The position numbers and the translations under genes were made by a program. DNA of 64,000 nt, from assembly GCF_000621665.1 (NCBI RefSeq), contig NZ_JHXQ01000008.1, positions 98,035 through 162,034 of the forward strand, read 5' to 3'. The notes below the pieces were generated by a model. That model was not told where the DNA came from, made no database searches, and saw nothing but the letters and a program-made list of their open reading frames with translations. Position 1 is the stretch's first letter. The number at the start of each line of letters is the position of its first letter. The stretch is from Allorhizobium undicola ORS 992 = ATCC 700741. Its GTDB lineage: Bacteria > Pseudomonadota > Alphaproteobacteria > Rhizobiales > Rhizobiaceae. Of this stretch, positions 35,036-43,839 are shown one piece after another.

Positions 35036-35213
35036 AGCATGGACAGGAAGCACGGAACCCGGCTTTTCGTTCTGCCGCGCGCTTTGCCGATCCGGGAAGC
35101 TCTGGCGAAATAAATCCGGATTTAAGGATTTATGTTATCCTATGGCCTTGAGAGTTCAAATCATTCCAGACCGGCGCGGTGCCGGTATTGCCTCAAACAG
35201 CCGGTGAGCCAGC

Positions 35214-36617
35214 ATGAGCCGAGTCAATCCCATTCTCAACACCGACAGTTACAAGCTGGGGCATTTTCTGCAATATCCGCCAGGCGTGCAGGCCGTCAGC
35301 GCCTATATCACCACGCGCGGAACCTCCGTGATGCCGGAAATCGTGTTTTTCGGCTTGCAGATCTTTCTGAAGGATTATCTGAGCCAGCCGGTGACGGCAG
35401 CCGATATTGACGAGGCGGAGGAGGTGGCGGCGCTGCATGGCCAACCTTTCGACAAGGCCGGATGGCAGCATATTCTCAGCAAGCATGGCGGCTTCCTGCC
35501 GCTCAGCATCGAAGCCCTGCCGGAGGGCATGGTGGTGCGGCGCGGCCTGCCGCTGGTGCAGGTGGTAAACACCGATCCCGCCTGCTTTTGGCTGCCGGGC
35601 TATGTGGAAACCGCGCTATTGCGGGCGGTCTGGTATCCGTCCACGGTGGCAAGCGCACTTCGCCATGTGAAGCGCACTTTGATGCCTTTTCTGGAAAAGA
35701 GCTGCGACGATCCCGAAGAACTCATGCCAACGCGGCTTGCCGAATATGGCGCGCGGGGCGCCACCAGCCTCGAACAGGCCGGTATTGGCGGGGCGGCCAA
35801 TCTTCTGCTGTTTGAAAACACCGATACGCTGGCGGCGGTCATGTGCGCGCGGCGCTATTACGGGGCGAAGATGGCGGGTTTTTCCATGCCCGCTTCCGAA
35901 CATACCACCATGATTGCCTGGGGACAGGAGCGCGAGGCGCAATCCTTTGCCCATATGATCGATCAGTTTGGCGATTATCCGGCCTATTCCGTCGTTTCGG
36001 ACAGTTACGACATTCACCACGCCCTTTCGGAACTGTGGGGCAAGCTGTTGCAGCCGCGCGTGCGCGCCAAGCCCGGCCTGCTGATCGTGCGGCCCGATAG
36101 CGGCGACCCCATCGATACGCCCGTTCAGGCCGTTTCGCAGCTTGCCTATCATTTCGGGACAAGGCTCAACGGCAAGGGTTACAAGGTGCTGGACGACAAG
36201 GTTCGCGTCCTTCAGGCCGATGGCGTTTCCCTGCGTGACATTACCATGATCCTGGGGCGATTGGAGGGCATGGGCTTTTCCGCCGAAAACATTTCCTTCG
36301 GCATCGGGGCATCGCAATTGCAGAAGGTAAGCCGCGACACCTATTCCTTCACCATGAAGGGCAGCGCGATTCAGGATGGTGACGGCAGTTGGCGCGACAT
36401 GTCGCGGCGTCCCGTAAACATGCATGAAAAACTGCCCCGCGCGGGACGTCAGGCGGTGGTGGAGGAGGAGGCTGAGTTGGTCGCCATTCGCCGGGAAGAA
36501 TTGGGTGGCCGTCAAAATTTTCTTCAGCCCGTCTGGGAAAATGGCCGCCTTTTGAAGGAATGGAGCTTTGATGAGGTACGCGCCCGCGCACGCCAGAGGC
36601 ATCGGCTCTACGGCTGA
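35214..36617 (+). CDS. nadV: Nicotinamide phosphoribosyltransferase (NAMPT/NadV type)
   Basis: The 467-residue protein resembles vertebrate NAMPT: NPILNTDSYKLGHFLQYPPG at the start, the active-site His in PASEHTTMIAWGQ (human H247 region), VVSDSYDI, the ribose-phosphate site IVRPDSGDP (human R311/D313) and SFGIGASQLQKVSRDT. It converts nicotinamide plus PRPP to NMN for NAD salvage. This is a single-step route next to the amidase/nicotinate path. NadV is patchily distributed in bacteria and phages. It appears monocistronic; 465 bp downstream hold no recognisable gene. Confidence 0.9.
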   Translation: MSRVNPILNTDSYKLGHFLQYPPGVQAVSAYITTRGTSVMPEIVFFGLQIFLKDYLSQPVTAADIDEAEEVAALHGQPFDKAGWQHILSKHGGFLPLSIEALPEGMVVRRGLPLVQVVNTDPACFWLPGYVETALLRAVWYPSTVASALRHVKRTLMPFLEKSCDDPEELMPTRLAEYGARGATSLEQAGIGGAANLLLFENTDTLAAVMCARRYYGAKMAGFSMPASEHTTMIAWGQEREAQSFAHMIDQFGDYPAYSVVSDSYDIHHALSELWGKLLQPRVRAKPGLLIVRPDSGDPIDTPVQAVSQLAYHFGTRLNGKGYKVLDDKVRVLQADGVSLRDITMILGRLEGMGFSAENISFGIGASQLQKVSRDTYSFTMKGSAIQDGDGSWRDMSRRPVNMHEKLPRAGRQAVVEEEAELVAIRREELGGRQNFLQPVWENGRLLKEWSFDEVRARARQRHRLYG

Positions 36618-37082
36618 AAAGCAGGCCGCGCCAACCATGGCAGGCAGTTGCGATCGCCGCAAACAGGCATCAACCGATGGCCGGATCGCGCCTCCTGCCG
36701 TGAAGCTACCCGTCGGGCCGCGCCATGTTGCGGCTGACCTTCGTGATGGGGCATCGTTAAGGTTGATACTTGCCGAATTTCCTCGGTTGGAAGTAATTTT
36801 GGAAGGCCTTTATTAAAGATTTGAGCCTAGCCTCACGGAGCGAAAGGGCGCTTTTTTCCGCAATGACAGCGGAAGGTGTGCCCTGCGAAATTGCCTGACA
36901 TCTGTTGAGGGACGTCAGTCGAAAATGTGAATTTCGATTTGTAATCAACGGCATAGACTTGCTCAGCATGTATCCCCGGCCGCTTTGCACGGTCTGGAGT
37001 GGTATTGCTGTGTCTTTTATATGCCTTTGCGAACGGAAACGATGTGCCTGCGCAATGTTGATCCGCAGGATAAAGAGTAACC
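36618..37082. other. Intergenic region, nothing recognised
   Basis: Between nadV and the small gene at 37083. It is AT-richer than its flanks from about 36750 and may hold the promoter of 37083; no repeat, tRNA or ORF with coding character was seen. Confidence 0.5.
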
Positions 37083-37409
37083 ATGACGGATTTCAGCGTG
37101 AGTTCAGACATGCCTACATCCCCAATCGGTGCCAATGCAGCCGAGCGTACTCTCCGCCTCGGTGCCGCCCATGACGACGGCCAGCTCATCGGCTCCTTTT
37201 TCTCCCGTCCGCGCATTGAAATGCGTGAACCCTTTGCAGAGACTCTGCCGCAAGCAATGGACGAAGAACAAGCCGCATCCTATCCGCCTGCAAACTGGCT
37301 GGACGCCCTTGCGGGGGACGCCGCCAATCGCGGCACTGCCGAAGCCTCCACCGTCTTCAACCCGGACGATAACGGGCTTTATCGCATGTTCGTGGCCGAA
37401 ATGGCCTGA
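37083..37409 (+). CDS. Small hypothetical protein
   Basis: 108 residues, acidic-neutral, no signal peptide or membrane segment, no domain recognised. Pattern: LRLGAAHDDGQLIGSFFSRPRIEMREPF near the middle and a conserved-looking C-terminus NPDDNGLYRMFVAEMA. AAAGAG lies 5 nt before the ATG, supporting it as a real gene. Neighbours give no hint. Confidence 0.5.
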   Translation: MTDFSVSSDMPTSPIGANAAERTLRLGAAHDDGQLIGSFFSRPRIEMREPFAETLPQAMDEEQAASYPPANWLDALAGDAANRGTAEASTVFNPDDNGLYRMFVAEMA

Positions 37410-37518
37410 AAGGTCATGGATGCTGCACGAAAATTGACTGGACAGCGTGAAGCAACGTCTACGACCAAGGTTTTAAAGCAATTCCGGTGAACACGAGTTC
37501 ACCTGCATTGCTCTAACG

Positions 37519-37577
37519 TCTTGTTTCGGCGCATTTCCGGACGCAAAACCGACAACACTTTTGCTGGAAATGCTCTA
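37519..37577 (-). repeat. REP-like intergenic element (copy)
   Basis: CGCATTTCCGGACGCAAAACCG followed by ACTTTTGCTGGAAATGCTCTA; same family as 17845-17903 and the inverse of the 3846 unit. It abuts a Bru-RS copy. Confidence 0.75.
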
Positions 37578-37578
37578 C

Positions 37579-37681
37579 TGCATAATTCCTTAAATCGGAA
37601 TCGATTTAAGGTGAAAATTATGCAGCAGATTTAAAGTTTTACAGCGTCCTTTGTGCGTTTGATAAAACGCACGGCGCTGTA
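37579..37681 (+). repeat. Bru-RS-type palindromic repeat, copy 3 (plus orientation)
   Basis: CTACTGCATAATTCCTTAAATC at the left and GATAAAACGCACGGCGCTGTA at the right; almost the reverse complement of copies 2 and 4. Confidence 0.87.
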
Positions 37682-37773
37682 GTTCTACTCTCACAACACT
37701 TCCCGCCGACAATGTTCGTTAAGACTCTTCCGCTAAGAGTGTTGAATAGTGTTGCGTAGAGCGGATCAAGCCG

Positions 37774-38004
37774 ATGACCTTTCTGATAGCGATGATGATT
37801 GGCGTTGCCACGGGCGCAACCAGAAGCCTTATGGCACTCATCACGGTGTCGCTTTTGCTGGTGGCCTCATTCTCGGCCGCCGCTGTTTTCAGTGTCGGGT
37901 CGGTCGCGATCATCGATCTTCTTCTGGCGCTGGCAGGTTACAATGTCGGCCTTATCAATTGCCTGCTTGTCGTGGCGGCCTTCCGGTCTCGCAAGGCAGC
38001 CTGA
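37774..38004 (+). CDS. Small membrane protein (two predicted helices)
   Basis: 76 residues, mostly hydrophobic: ALITVSLLLVASFSAAAVFSV and LLLALAGYNVGLINCLLVVAAF, ending in RSRKAA. It has the polarity of a small inner-membrane protein. The ribosome site is weak (GGATCAAG) and no homologue is recognised, so the call is tentative. Confidence 0.4.
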   Translation: MTFLIAMMIGVATGATRSLMALITVSLLLVASFSAAAVFSVGSVAIIDLLLALAGYNVGLINCLLVVAAFRSRKAA

Positions 38005-38209
38005 CCGCATCCAGGCGAGGATGCTTTGGCATTTTCGAGCCTTTGAATAATGTGCCGACGGACCCTTGTCCCGAAAAAAGGGGATACCGGTTTTCTGTCC
38101 GCAAATACGTAAAATAAAGCGCTCTGACGGATGCAGGGAAAAAGCGGGACCATTTGCAATGGCCCCGCTTTCAAGAATATCTCGCCGCCTCTTCGACGGC
38201 GAAACGGCG

Positions 38210-40633
38210 TCAGGCTCTCAGAGCGCCGCCTGTGGTTTTCTCGACATTGCCGACGATCTTTTTCGTCAGCGCATCGAAATCCTCGTCCGTCAGGGTTTTG
38301 TCTACCGGCTGGATCAGCACTTCGATGGCGATGGACTTCTTGCCCTCGCCAAGGCTTGCGCCCTCGAACACGTCGAAGACATTCACGCCGGTAATCAGCT
38401 TGCGGTCGGCGCTGCTGGCGGCCTTGATCAGACTGCCTGCCTCCACCTTGCTATCGACGACGAAAGCAAAGTCGCGCTTCACCATCTGGAAGGGCGAAAG
38501 TTCCAGCGCCGGCTTGGTGCGGGTGGCCTTCTTCTTCGGCTCCTGCATGGCATCGAGATAGATCTCGAAGCCGCAAAGTGCGCCTGAAACATCCAGCGCC
38601 GAAAGCGTCTTGGGATGGAATTCTCCGAAATGACCCAGCACCACCTTCGGCCCCATCTTGATCGTGCCGGAACGACCGGGATGATACCAGTCCGGTCCAC
38701 CCTGTTCGATCTGCACATTGGCCATCGGCAATCCGCAGGCCTCCAGCACGGCAAGCGCATCGGCCTTGGCGTCGTAGACATCCACAGGCTTGCCGCCGCC
38801 CTTGGCGGTGTTGGACCACATGCGGCCAGACCCGGCCACCGAAGCCGTGCCGCGGCGAATGCCGCCTGCCACGCGACGCTGGCCTTCCGGCGTGTCGCCC
38901 TCATAGGTGCCGGACACCTCGAAGATCGCCACATCGCCAAAACCACGATCGGCATTACGCTGGGCAGCGGCCAGCAGGCCCGGCAATAGCGATGGGCGCA
39001 TGTCCGACATATCGGCGGCAATCGGGTTAGCAAGCTTGAGTGCCGCGCTGCCGCCGCCGAACAGCTTCGCCTGATCTTCCGGAATGAAGGACCAGGTGAC
39101 GGCCTCCAGCATTCCGCGCGAGGCCAGCGCACGGCGTGCGGTGCGGGTGCGGATTTGCAAGGTGGTGAGGATGCGGCCATTGACACTACCGGTTGGCGGC
39201 AGCGGCTCGGGCTTGATCTTGTCCACGCCGTGAATGCGCATGACCTCTTCCACGAGATCGGCCTTGCCATCCACGTCCGGCCGCCAGGAGGGAACGGCAA
39301 CAGTCACCACCTCGCCATCGCCCTCAACCTCGAAGCCGAGGCCGGTCAGGATGGCGCGGGCTTCCGCATTGGAGACGGTGAGGCCGGTCAGGCGCTTCAC
39401 TTCCGAGAAGGGGAAGCTGACAAGCTTCTTCTCATGGCCCTTATAGCCCACCACCCTGGAAGCCGCCGCGGTGCCGCCGCACATTTCGACGATCAGTTGC
39501 GTGGTGCGGTCCAGTCCGGGAATCATGTATTCCGGGTCCACGCCACGCTCGAAACGGTAGCGCGCATCGGTGATGATGCCGAGGCTGCGGCCGCTTTTGG
39601 CAATGTTGATCGGGTCCCACAGCGCCGATTCCACCAGCACGTTGACGGTGTTTTCATCGCAGCCGGAATGCTCGCCGCCCATGATGCCCCCGATGGATTC
39701 GACGCCATTGTCATCGGCAATCACCACCGTATTGGGGCTGAGCTTGTAGGTGCGGGTATCGAGCGCCAGAATTTCTTCGCCTTGCGTTGCGCGGCGCACG
39801 GTGAGCGTGCCCTTCACCTTGTCCGCATCGAAGACATGCATCGGGCGGCCCTGATCGAAGGTCATGTAATTGGTCACATCCACAAGCACCGAAATCGGGC
39901 GCAGGCCGATGGATTTCAGCCGCTGCTGCATCCATTTCGGGCTGGGCCCATTCTTCACGCCGCGCACGAGACGGTAGGCAAAGCCGGGGCAGAGGCGGGC
40001 ATCGTCCAGCTCGATGCGGACATCCTGCGCTGTCTCGCCTTCCACGGCGAAGGACGGCGCCTTCGGCGCTTTCAGCTTGCCGAGACCGGAGGCGGCAAGA
40101 TCGCGGGCAATGCCGTAAATGCTGGTGCAATCCGGGCGGTTCGGCGTCAGGTTGATCTCGATGACCGGGTCATCCAGGCCGATATAGGAGGCAAACGATG
40201 TCCCGACCGGCGCATCCTCCGGCAGGTCGATGATGCCGTTATGATCCTCGGAGATGTTCAGCTCTTTTTCAGAGCACATCATGCCATGGCTCTCAACGCC
40301 CCGGATCTTACCGACCGAAAGCGTCACATCGATGCCCGGAACATAGGTGCCGGGCCGGGCAAGCGCCCCGACCAGCCCCGCACGCGCATTCGGCGCGCCG
40401 CAGACGATCTGGACTGGTTTGCCATCGCCAGCATCGACGCTCAGAACCTTCAAACGGTCCGCTTCCGGGTGCTTTTCGGCCGTCAGGATTTTCGCGATAG
40501 TGAAGGGCTTATAGGCCGCACGGTCATCGACATCCTCGACCTCAAGGCCGATGGCGGTCAAGCGCTCGCAGATTTCGTCTAGAGTCGCATCTGTTTCCAG
40601 ATGATCCTTCAGCCAGGAGAGTGTGAATTTCAT
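38210..40633 (-). CDS. pheT: Phenylalanyl-tRNA synthetase beta subunit
   Basis: The 807-residue beta subunit has the N-terminal OB-fold tRNA-binding domain ([21 protein letters not shown]), B3/B4 editing domain, B5, and a C-terminal ferredoxin-fold anticodon-binding domain ([15 protein letters not shown] .. [22 protein letters not shown]). Together with PheS it charges tRNA-Phe and edits misacylated Tyr. pheT starts 15 bp after the stop of the small membrane protein of the BrnTA island. It is therefore likely expressed by transcripts crossing that island; pheS lies 1.08 kb upstream instead of adjacent. Confidence 0.98.
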   Translation of the reverse strand: MKFTLSWLKDHLETDATLDEICERLTAIGLEVEDVDDRAAYKPFTIAKILTAEKHPEADRLKVLSVDAGDGKPVQIVCGAPNARAGLVGALARPGTYVPGIDVTLSVGKIRGVESHGMMCSEKELNISEDHNGIIDLPEDAPVGTSFASYIGLDDPVIEINLTPNRPDCTSIYGIARDLAASGLGKLKAPKAPSFAVEGETAQDVRIELDDARLCPGFAYRLVRGVKNGPSPKWMQQRLKSIGLRPISVLVDVTNYMTFDQGRPMHVFDADKVKGTLTVRRATQGEEILALDTRTYKLSPNTVVIADDNGVESIGGIMGGEHSGCDENTVNVLVESALWDPINIAKSGRSLGIITDARYRFERGVDPEYMIPGLDRTTQLIVEMCGGTAAASRVVGYKGHEKKLVSFPFSEVKRLTGLTVSNAEARAILTGLGFEVEGDGEVVTVAVPSWRPDVDGKADLVEEVMRIHGVDKIKPEPLPPTGSVNGRILTTLQIRTRTARRALASRGMLEAVTWSFIPEDQAKLFGGGSAALKLANPIAADMSDMRPSLLPGLLAAAQRNADRGFGDVAIFEVSGTYEGDTPEGQRRVAGGIRRGTASVAGSGRMWSNTAKGGGKPVDVYDAKADALAVLEACGLPMANVQIEQGGPDWYHPGRSGTIKMGPKVVLGHFGEFHPKTLSALDVSGALCGFEIYLDAMQEPKKKATRTKPALELSPFQMVKRDFAFVVDSKVEAGSLIKAASSADRKLITGVNVFDVFEGASLGEGKKSIAIEVLIQPVDKTLTDEDFDALTKKIVGNVEKTTGGALRA

Positions 40634-40648
40634 CGTGCTATTCTCATA

Positions 40649-41083
40649 TTACGCTATCGGCACGAGTGCCTGGATTTCATCGATCGACAAACGGGATGCT
40701 TCAAAGCAATCCGCACGCATGGCTTTACAAATCTCCGCTACTAGCCGCCGAACCTCGGATGCATCGCGATTCCAGCGATCTGAATTAGTGGCAGCATAAA
40801 AGCTGGAGAGCTTTCCTATCTTCTGTATTACGGCATCTGATCCAACGACAAGAAGCTCAACTTCACTTTGATAGAAGCTACGGAGGATCTCTTCTACCCT
40901 TTCTGGGCTATCAGACATTGCCATAAAGGCACTGAGGTAATTCCGATATGCAGTTCGCCGTGTTTCTATCAAAGCATGTTTTCGGTCAATTTTCTTGTTC
41001 CATGCGTATCCTGTAAACGCAGCAAGTGCAGTCAGACATGCTACGACCAAAGGCATCCACGGCGTCAATTCAGCAATGGTCAC
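40649..41083 (-). CDS. Membrane-anchored protein of unknown function in the BrnTA island
   Basis: 144 residues with one N-terminal membrane helix (WMPLVVACLTALAAFTGYAW), then a short basic stretch and a helical cytoplasmic region (RKHALIETRRTAYRNYLSAFMAM). No family is recognised. Start GTG 41083 overlaps the brnA stop by 4 bp, so it is translationally coupled to the antitoxin. Its stop is 15 bp before pheT. The codon use seems less GC-biased than the flanking synthetase genes, consistent with acquired DNA. Confidence 0.7.
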   Translation of the reverse strand: MTIAELTPWMPLVVACLTALAAFTGYAWNKKIDRKHALIETRRTAYRNYLSAFMAMSDSPERVEEILRSFYQSEVELLVVGSDAVIQKIGKLSSFYAATNSDRWNRDASEVRRLVAEICKAMRADCFEASRLSIDEIQALVPIA

Positions 41084-41442
41084 TTCCCATCCGCCTTCAC
41101 ATACCCCGCCAGCACATCATTGATCCGGCTTTGCCAGCCCGGGCCCATCTTGCGAAAATGCTCGACAATGTCGTGGTCGAGCCGAAGGCCGATGCGTTCT
41201 TTCACCGGGGCTTTCTGCTGGCCCCGCTGGCCACGGGCGCGTTCAAACATGGCTTTCAATTCGGGGACGTCCGACACAAATACGGCGTTCTTTGCTGCGG
41301 CTTCGGTCAGTTCGGCACCGTCTTCGCCATGGGCAATCTCGTAATCGTCCAACGAGATCAAGCCCTTGTCCACGTCCTCAAGCGTGGGAAGATCATTCCG
41401 TCGCTTTCCTGCGTTCTTCGTAGATTTTTCTTTCGCGGTCAT
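41080..41442 (-). CDS. brnA: BrnA-type antitoxin
   Basis: A 120-residue antitoxin. The C-terminal half APVKERIGLRLDHDIVEHFRKMGPGWQSRINDVLAGYV is the BrnA ribbon-helix-helix segment (beta strand, then DHDIVEHF helix). The N-terminal region is acidic and charged, expected to bind BrnT. BrnA neutralises the toxin and, with it, represses the operon. Start ATG 41442 has GAGGAAAA upstream; it overlaps the brnT 3' end by 50 bp. The canonical order toxin then antitoxin is kept. Confidence 0.88.
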   Translation of the reverse strand: MTAKEKSTKNAGKRRNDLPTLEDVDKGLISLDDYEIAHGEDGAELTEAAAKNAVFVSDVPELKAMFERARGQRGQQKAPVKERIGLRLDHDIVEHFRKMGPGWQSRINDVLAGYVKADGK

Positions 41443-41674
41443 TGATTTTCCTCAGCGAAATAATCCGAATGCGTCCGTTTCTGGGTGTCCAGCAAAAGCA
41501 GCATGGCACACCACGCAGTAAGCCATAGGAGTTGAAGCGCGGCTCACCGTAATCCGCTCTCTCATCCCGAAGCGTAATCACACTTTCCGGTTCGAACCAC
41601 GCAACGTCAGCGAAATCCAATCCACGCTGCTTCAGATTTCGCTGACGTTTTTCCTCGTCCCATTCCAGATCCAT
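41393..41674 (-). CDS. brnT: BrnT family ribonuclease toxin
   Basis: A 93-residue toxin of the RelE-like fold. Pattern: LEWDEEKRQRNLKQRGLDFADVAWFE at the start and RIISLRKINDRERKIYEERRK at the end, as in Brucella BrnT (first described in B. abortus). The enzyme cleaves RNA and stops translation until neutralised by BrnA. ATG 41674 is favoured; a GTG at 41683 is in frame. Almost no ribosome site lies before it, and a 24-bp palindrome ends 14 nt upstream. The pair lies inside the pheS-pheT spacer. Confidence 0.88.
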   Translation of the reverse strand: MDLEWDEEKRQRNLKQRGLDFADVAWFEPESVITLRDERADYGEPRFNSYGLLRGVPCCFCWTPRNGRIRIISLRKINDRERKIYEERRKATE

Positions 41675-41687
41675 GCATACCACATAT

Positions 41688-41711
41688 ATTTATTTGTGGC
41701 CACAAATAAAT
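41688..41711. promoter_or_regulatory. Perfect 24-bp palindrome at the brnT promoter
   Basis: Half site ATTTATTTGTGG with its exact complement, centred at 41699/41700. It ends on the last base of the pheS stop codon and starts 14 bp before brnT ATG 41674. It is a strong candidate for the BrnA (or BrnA-BrnT) operator. Confidence 0.75.
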
Positions 41712-42796
41712 CAAACGCTCAGACCGCCGAACAGCGTCGGTACGTCCAGCGGGCGGAAGCCGTAATGGCTCATCCAGCGCACATCGGCGTTGAAGAAGTC
41801 GCGCAGGTCCGGCATGCCGTATTTCAGCATGGCGATGCGGTCGAGGCCCATGCCCCAGGCAAAGCCCTGATATTCATCGGGATCGAGCCCGCCGGCGCGC
41901 AGCACGTTGGGGTGGACCATGCCGCAGCCGAGGATTTCCATCCAGTCCTTGCCTTCGCCGAACTTGACGATCGGGCCGGAGGAGCGGTCGCATTGGATAT
42001 CCACCTCGAAGCTCGGCTCCGTGAAGGGGAAGAAGGACGGGCGGAAGCGCATGGTGACGTTATCGACCTCGAAGAAGGCCTTGCAGAATTCTTCCAGAAT
42101 CCAGCGCATATGGCCGACATTGGCGGTCTTGTCGATCACGAGGCCCTCGACCTGATGGAACATCGGCGAGTGCGTGGCATCGGAGTCCTGGCGATAGGTT
42201 TTGCCGGGAATGACGATGCGGATCGGCGGCTTTTGCGCTTCCATGGTGCGCACCTGTACCGGCGAGGTGTGGGTGCGCAGCACCTTGCGCTCGCCGTTTT
42301 CGTCAGGTTGCAGGAAGAAGGTATCGTGCATTTCCCGTGCCGGGTGTCCTTCCGGGAAATTCAGCGCCGTGAAGTTATAATAGTCGGTTTCGATATCCGG
42401 GCCTTCGGCAATGGAAAAACCCATATCGGCAAAGATCGCGGTGATCTCGTCAATGATCTGGCTGATGGGGTGAATGCGGCCACGCTCGGCAGGAGAGGAG
42501 CGCACCGGCAGCGATACGTCCAGTGTTTCCGCCGCAAGGCGGGCGTTGATGGCGGCATCCTTGAGCGCCGTCTTCCTGGTATTCAGCGCCTCGGTGATCT
42601 CGTTTTTGAGCGCATTGATGGCTGCGCCCCGCGTCTGGCGCTCTTCCGGGCTCATGGCGCCCAGCGTTTTCAACAGCTCGGAAACCGAGCCCTTCTTGCC
42701 CATGGCGGCCACGCGCACCGCTTCGATAGAGGCCTCGTCGCCTGCGGCGGCAATATCGGCCAGAAGCGTGGTTTTCAAACTGTCGAGATCGGACAT
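41711..42796 (-). CDS. pheS: Phenylalanyl-tRNA synthetase alpha subunit
   Basis: The 361-residue catalytic subunit has a helical N-terminal coiled coil, then the class II motifs: FMDMGF-like [22 protein letters not shown] (motif 1), [40 protein letters not shown] (motif 2) and the C-terminal [22 protein letters not shown] (motif 3). It activates Phe and pairs with PheT. Its stop codon abuts the 24-bp palindrome of the BrnTA island. A Bru-RS copy lies upstream at 42830. Confidence 0.98.
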   Translation of the reverse strand: MSDLDSLKTTLLADIAAAGDEASIEAVRVAAMGKKGSVSELLKTLGAMSPEERQTRGAAINALKNEITEALNTRKTALKDAAINARLAAETLDVSLPVRSSPAERGRIHPISQIIDEITAIFADMGFSIAEGPDIETDYYNFTALNFPEGHPAREMHDTFFLQPDENGERKVLRTHTSPVQVRTMEAQKPPIRIVIPGKTYRQDSDATHSPMFHQVEGLVIDKTANVGHMRWILEEFCKAFFEVDNVTMRFRPSFFPFTEPSFEVDIQCDRSSGPIVKFGEGKDWMEILGCGMVHPNVLRAGGLDPDEYQGFAWGMGLDRIAMLKYGMPDLRDFFNADVRWMSHYGFRPLDVPTLFGGLSV

Positions 42797-42829
42797 CTTC
42801 CGTTTTCCTGCCTAAATGTCGGCGAACCT

Positions 42830-42935
42830 TACAGCGCCGTGCGTTTTATCAAACGCACAAAGGACGCTGTAACACTTTAAAGCTGCTGCATAATTCTGAC
42901 CTTAAATCGATTCCGATTTCAGGAATTATGCAGTA
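42830..42935 (-). repeat. Bru-RS-type palindromic repeat, copy 4 (minus orientation)
   Basis: TACAGCGCCGTGCGTTTTATC at the left and TTCAGGAATTATGCAGTA at the right, between pheS and rplT. It has one or two differences from copy 2. Confidence 0.87.
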
Positions 42936-42954
42936 GCCGCACCGCATGATTGTC

Positions 42955-42990
42955 AAAGAAAAACCCGCGCCAGCCCTGCCAGCGCGGGTT
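42955..42990 (-). terminator. Rho-independent terminator of rpmI-rplT
   Basis: On the minus strand AACCCGCGC pairs with GCGCGGGTT around an 11-nt loop, followed by TTTCTTT. It begins about 33 bp past the rplT stop. Confidence 0.8.
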
Positions 42991-43023
42991 TCCCAATACC
43001 AAATTCAGTCTGGGAAGCGCTGG

Positions 43024-43428
43024 TTAGTTAACCGCGCTTTCAAACTCGTTGGCCGTACCGGCTTCCTTGAGGTATTCGAGAGCCTTCTTGGAAGCGTCAA
43101 CCAGCTTTGCGAAGGCCGCCGGCTCATGGATGGCCATGTCGGACAGAACCTTGCGGTCCACTTCGATGCCAGCCTTGTTCAGGCCATCGATGAAGCGGCC
43201 ATAGGTCAGGCCGAATTCGCGGACGGCAGCATTGATACGCTGGATCCAGAGGGCGCGGAAGTTGCGCTTGTTTACCTTGCGGTCGCGATAGGCGTACTGC
43301 TTGGAGCGGTCAACCGCAGCCTTGGCAGCGCGGATGGTGTTCTTGCGGCGGCCGTAGAAACCCTTGGCCTGCTTCAGAACCTTCTTGTGCTTGGCGTGAG
43401 CGGCAACGCCGCGTTTTACGCGAGACAT
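43024..43428 (-). CDS. rplT: 50S ribosomal protein L20
   Basis: The 134-residue protein begins [35 protein letters not shown], the L20 signature, and carries the conserved [29 protein letters not shown]. It binds 23S rRNA early in 50S assembly; in other bacteria it represses its own operon. It follows rpmI by 39 bp. The usual infC is not upstream of rpmI here (43672-43839 is empty), so infC lies elsewhere. Confidence 0.98.
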   Translation of the reverse strand: MSRVKRGVAAHAKHKKVLKQAKGFYGRRKNTIRAAKAAVDRSKQYAYRDRKVNKRNFRALWIQRINAAVREFGLTYGRFIDGLNKAGIEVDRKVLSDMAIHEPAAFAKLVDASKKALEYLKEAGTANEFESAVN

Positions 43429-43467
43429 GTCATGATCTCCTTAAAATGATCCGAGGGGCTTCAGGTC

Positions 43468-43671
43468 TCAGAGACCGTTCGGCAGGTAGTTCTTGATGAC
43501 CTTCTTGCCGTCAGCTTCGGCGAGGATCATCGTGCCGCGTGCATCGCGGATGAACTTGTTGGACCGCTTGATCATGCCATGGCGCTTGCCGGCGGCAGCT
43601 GCGACAACCTTGCCGGTTGCCGTAACCTTGAACCGCTTCTTGGCGGCAGACTTCGTCTTCATCTTGGGCAT
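43468..43671 (-). CDS. rpmI: 50S ribosomal protein L35
   Basis: A 67-residue basic protein [22 protein letters not shown] matching L35, with [20 protein letters not shown] in the middle. It forms a two-gene operon with rplT. The start is ATG 43671 with GGAGTAGC upstream on the minus strand. Confidence 0.98.
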   Translation of the reverse strand: MPKMKTKSAAKKRFKVTATGKVVAAAAGKRHGMIKRSNKFIRDARGTMILAEADGKKVIKNYLPNGL

Positions 43672-43839
43672 TTTGCTACTCCATTATTCTTGTATCGAGG
43701 CCAATTGACGAGATCAGCCTCAAGCATAGAAACGGCCACGGCATGCCCTGCCGGACCGTTCGGACGCGCGCTTATAACCGCGAAGGCAGAAAAGTGCAAC
43801 GGGCAAAGCCGTGGCAAGGGCGGGAATCTTGCGGTGGCT

